DNA of 6,956 bases, taken from Phycisphaeraceae bacterium. Its GTDB lineage: Bacteria; Planctomycetota; Phycisphaerae; Phycisphaerales; Phycisphaeraceae. Position 1 is the stretch's first letter. Each line of letters starts with the position of its first letter. The stretch is from positions 1 through 6,956 of the forward strand of contig PUMS01000155.1 of assembly GCA_003551485.1 (NCBI GenBank). The letters run 5' to 3'. The position numbers and the translations under genes are program-made. Below are positions 5,741-6,956 of the stretch, piece after piece. The notes below the pieces were generated by a model. That model searched no databases, was not told the origin of the DNA, and worked only from the letters and a program-made list of their open reading frames with translations.

Positions 5741-6956
5741 TCAGTCATCCCGTCGCCGCAGGTCGTAGCAGTAGATGCCGCCGGCGCCGCGGATGTAGAT
5801 GCGGCCGTCGGCGATCGCGTGGGACATCATGAACCCACCGTAGCCGCTCGTGTGCCGGTGCGGCGGTCGCCAGACATCGCCCAGGGCCTCCAGACGCTCA
5901 CCGTCGGCAAGGTGGTACTTCAGCTCCGTTCTGCTGTGCCAGGCGCCGCGCTGGATGATGAACCGGTTATCGAACCACTGCACGTGGCCGGGGCCGCCCA
6001 TGTCGGTGGGGGTCTTTTCGAGAATCTCGCCGCTCTCGACGTCGATCATCATCACGTACCTGGTGTCGCCGAGGCTGTGGAAATAGACCCGGCCATGGTG
6101 GACCGCCGGAATCTTTCCCCAGCGAAGGTCGTAGGTGTACTCGCCCGGCAACGACCAGGCCTTCTCGGCGCCGTCGGGGCTGATGCGGTAGGCGCCCAGG
6201 CGCTTGTCGCCCACGTCGCACAGCAGGTGACGCTCGCCGATCGACATGGTGTGGCGGTTGCTCCCGACGTCCTCAAGCTCCCAGCGAATCTCGCCGGCGT
6301 CGGCATCGATGCAGACCACCCGACCGCCGCGGTTGCCGCTGATGATGTAGCTGCGGCCGTCATGACGCCAATGCAGCGGCGCTGCGGTCGACTCACCGGC
6401 GTTCTCGATGCGCCAACGCACCTCGCCGGTTTCGCCGTCGAGCGCTGTGACGTGCCGCCCCGAGAACACGGCCATGTCCTCCAGCGCCACCACGTGTTCA
6501 CCGCCGCGGTCGTTCATCCACAGCAGCTCGCCGCTACGGGCGTCGAGGCACATCGTGCGGTTGCCGCTGCCGTGGACGTACACCCGCCCGCCGCCGACGG
6601 CGGTGTTGGCGCTGTAGGCGCCTTTGGCGCGGCCGGTGCCCTCCCATTCGTGGTATCGCCCGCCGGGGACCGCGGTCTTCCACACCGTCCGCCCCGTGGC
6701 CGCATCCATCGCCAGCACGATGTCCTCGGCCTCCAGGGCCCACATCGCAGCGCCGAAGGTACGGTTGCCACGCTCGGCCCACTGCTCGACCAGGTCGGTG
6801 ACCTGCTCGCCGCTCGGGCGGAAGTAGTACAGGTACACCATGCCGTCGGCGACCACCGGGCTTGAACTGCCCCCGGCCGCACCGCCGCGGGTCAGGTATC
6901 GGACGATGTTGCGCTCGCCGTAACGGTTGGTCTGGCAGCGGCCGGGTGGGATGTGC
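5741..6956 (-). CDS. PQQ-like beta-propeller protein, N-terminus beyond the right edge
   Basis: The C-terminal 404 residues are visible; the frame is open to the edge (first complete codons read HIPPGRCQTNRYGERN) and no start lies in the window. Internal GTG or ATG codons near 6856 fall inside conserved sequence and are not starts. Blade motifs follow in order: LAMDAATGRTVW (6679-6714), MCLDARSGELLW (6518-6553), TALDGETGEVRW (6413-6448), VCIDADAGEIRW (6281-6316), MIDVESGEIL (near 6020-6050) and a closing GIYCYDL before the charged tail RRRDD. It is a paralog of the 5575-3410 gene: GGSSSPVVADGMVYLYYF here matches GGSASPVLADGRLYLSYF there at 13 of 18 positions, and the ends (GRIYIRGAGGIYCYD and GRLFIRGADGIYAYD) also match. 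A signal peptide is expected but cannot be seen. The 165-base gap to the next gene fits one operon or an internal promoter. Function unknown. Confidence 0.88.
   Translation of the reverse strand, partial: HIPPGRCQTNRYGERNIVRYLTRGGAAGGSSSPVVADGMVYLYYFRPSGEQVTDLVEQWAERGNRTFGAAMWALEAEDIVLAMDAATGRTVWKTAVPGGRYHEWEGTGRAKGAYSANTAVGGGRVYVHGSGNRTMCLDARSGELLWMNDRGGEHVVALEDMAVFSGRHVTALDGETGEVRWRIENAGESTAAPLHWRHDGRSYIISGNRGGRVVCIDADAGEIRWELEDVGSNRHTMSIGERHLLCDVGDKRLGAYRISPDGAEKAWSLPGEYTYDLRWGKIPAVHHGRVYFHSLGDTRYVMMIDVESGEILEKTPTDMGGPGHVQWFDNRFIIQRGAWHSRTELKYHLADGERLEALGDVWRPPHRHTSGYGGFMMSHAIADGRIYIRGAGGIYCYDLRRRDD

Noticed and set aside
5819..6865. A 348-codon plus-strand frame opposite the partial propeller gene
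   Set aside because: Same antisense artefact: low-complexity Ala/Val/Gly/His composition and no motif.
3410..6956. Assignment as PQQ-dependent alcohol or glucose dehydrogenases
   Set aside because: Only the generic blade motifs are present. I see no adjacent-cysteine motif, cytochrome c CxxCH motif or partner cytochrome gene, so the enzyme call would be inherited from the family name alone.
240..6956. Assignment as BamB, the outer membrane assembly lipoprotein
   Set aside because: The two complete proteins have no lipobox (the only signal-region cysteine follows VP, not a lipobox) and are far longer than BamB; the similarity is limited to the repeat.

Overview
The window is GC-rich and holds one tightly oriented gene block read entirely on the minus strand (right to left). 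It contains three consecutive genes for large exported beta-propeller proteins of the PQQ-like / BamB-like repeat class. They are followed at the left edge by the beginning of a further gene that encodes a hydrophobic, probably membrane, segment. The 'WPxWxGPN' and 'DWPTFRGD' entry motifs, the size of the proteins, their multiplication side by side, and a methyltransferase-like N-terminal domain fused to a double propeller are all things I associate with Planctomycetota and neighbouring PVC-group bacteria. That assignment rests on family resemblance remembered, not on a search.

Layout in the direction of transcription: (1) 6956-5741, the C-terminal 404 residues of a propeller protein whose start lies beyond the right edge. 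(2) 5740-5576, a 165-base spacer with a G8-A-G6 tract, two short GC-rich hairpins and a strong ribosome binding site. (3) 5575-3410, a 721-residue exported propeller protein with an unrecognised ~130-residue N-terminal domain. (4) A 59-base spacer. (5) 3350-240, a 1036-residue exported protein made of a degenerate methyltransferase-like domain and two propeller modules. (6) From 200 or 56 to the left edge, the start of a small-to-unknown-size gene with a transmembrane-like segment. There, a second homopolymer pair (C8-G-C6 on the coding strand) sits just before one of the candidate starts.

The first two propeller proteins are clear paralogs (the same motifs at both ends of the alignable region). 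The third is a more distant relative with a different architecture. Same strand, short gaps and matching Shine-Dalgarno sequences suggest co-expression. Signal peptides place the two complete proteins outside the cytoplasm. No catalytic chemistry can be assigned from sequence: the repeat family name does not imply that PQQ is bound. A scaffolding, ligand-binding or polymer-handling role in the periplasm or cell envelope is possible but unproven. No RNA genes, mobile elements, CRISPR arrays or convincing intrinsic terminators were seen.
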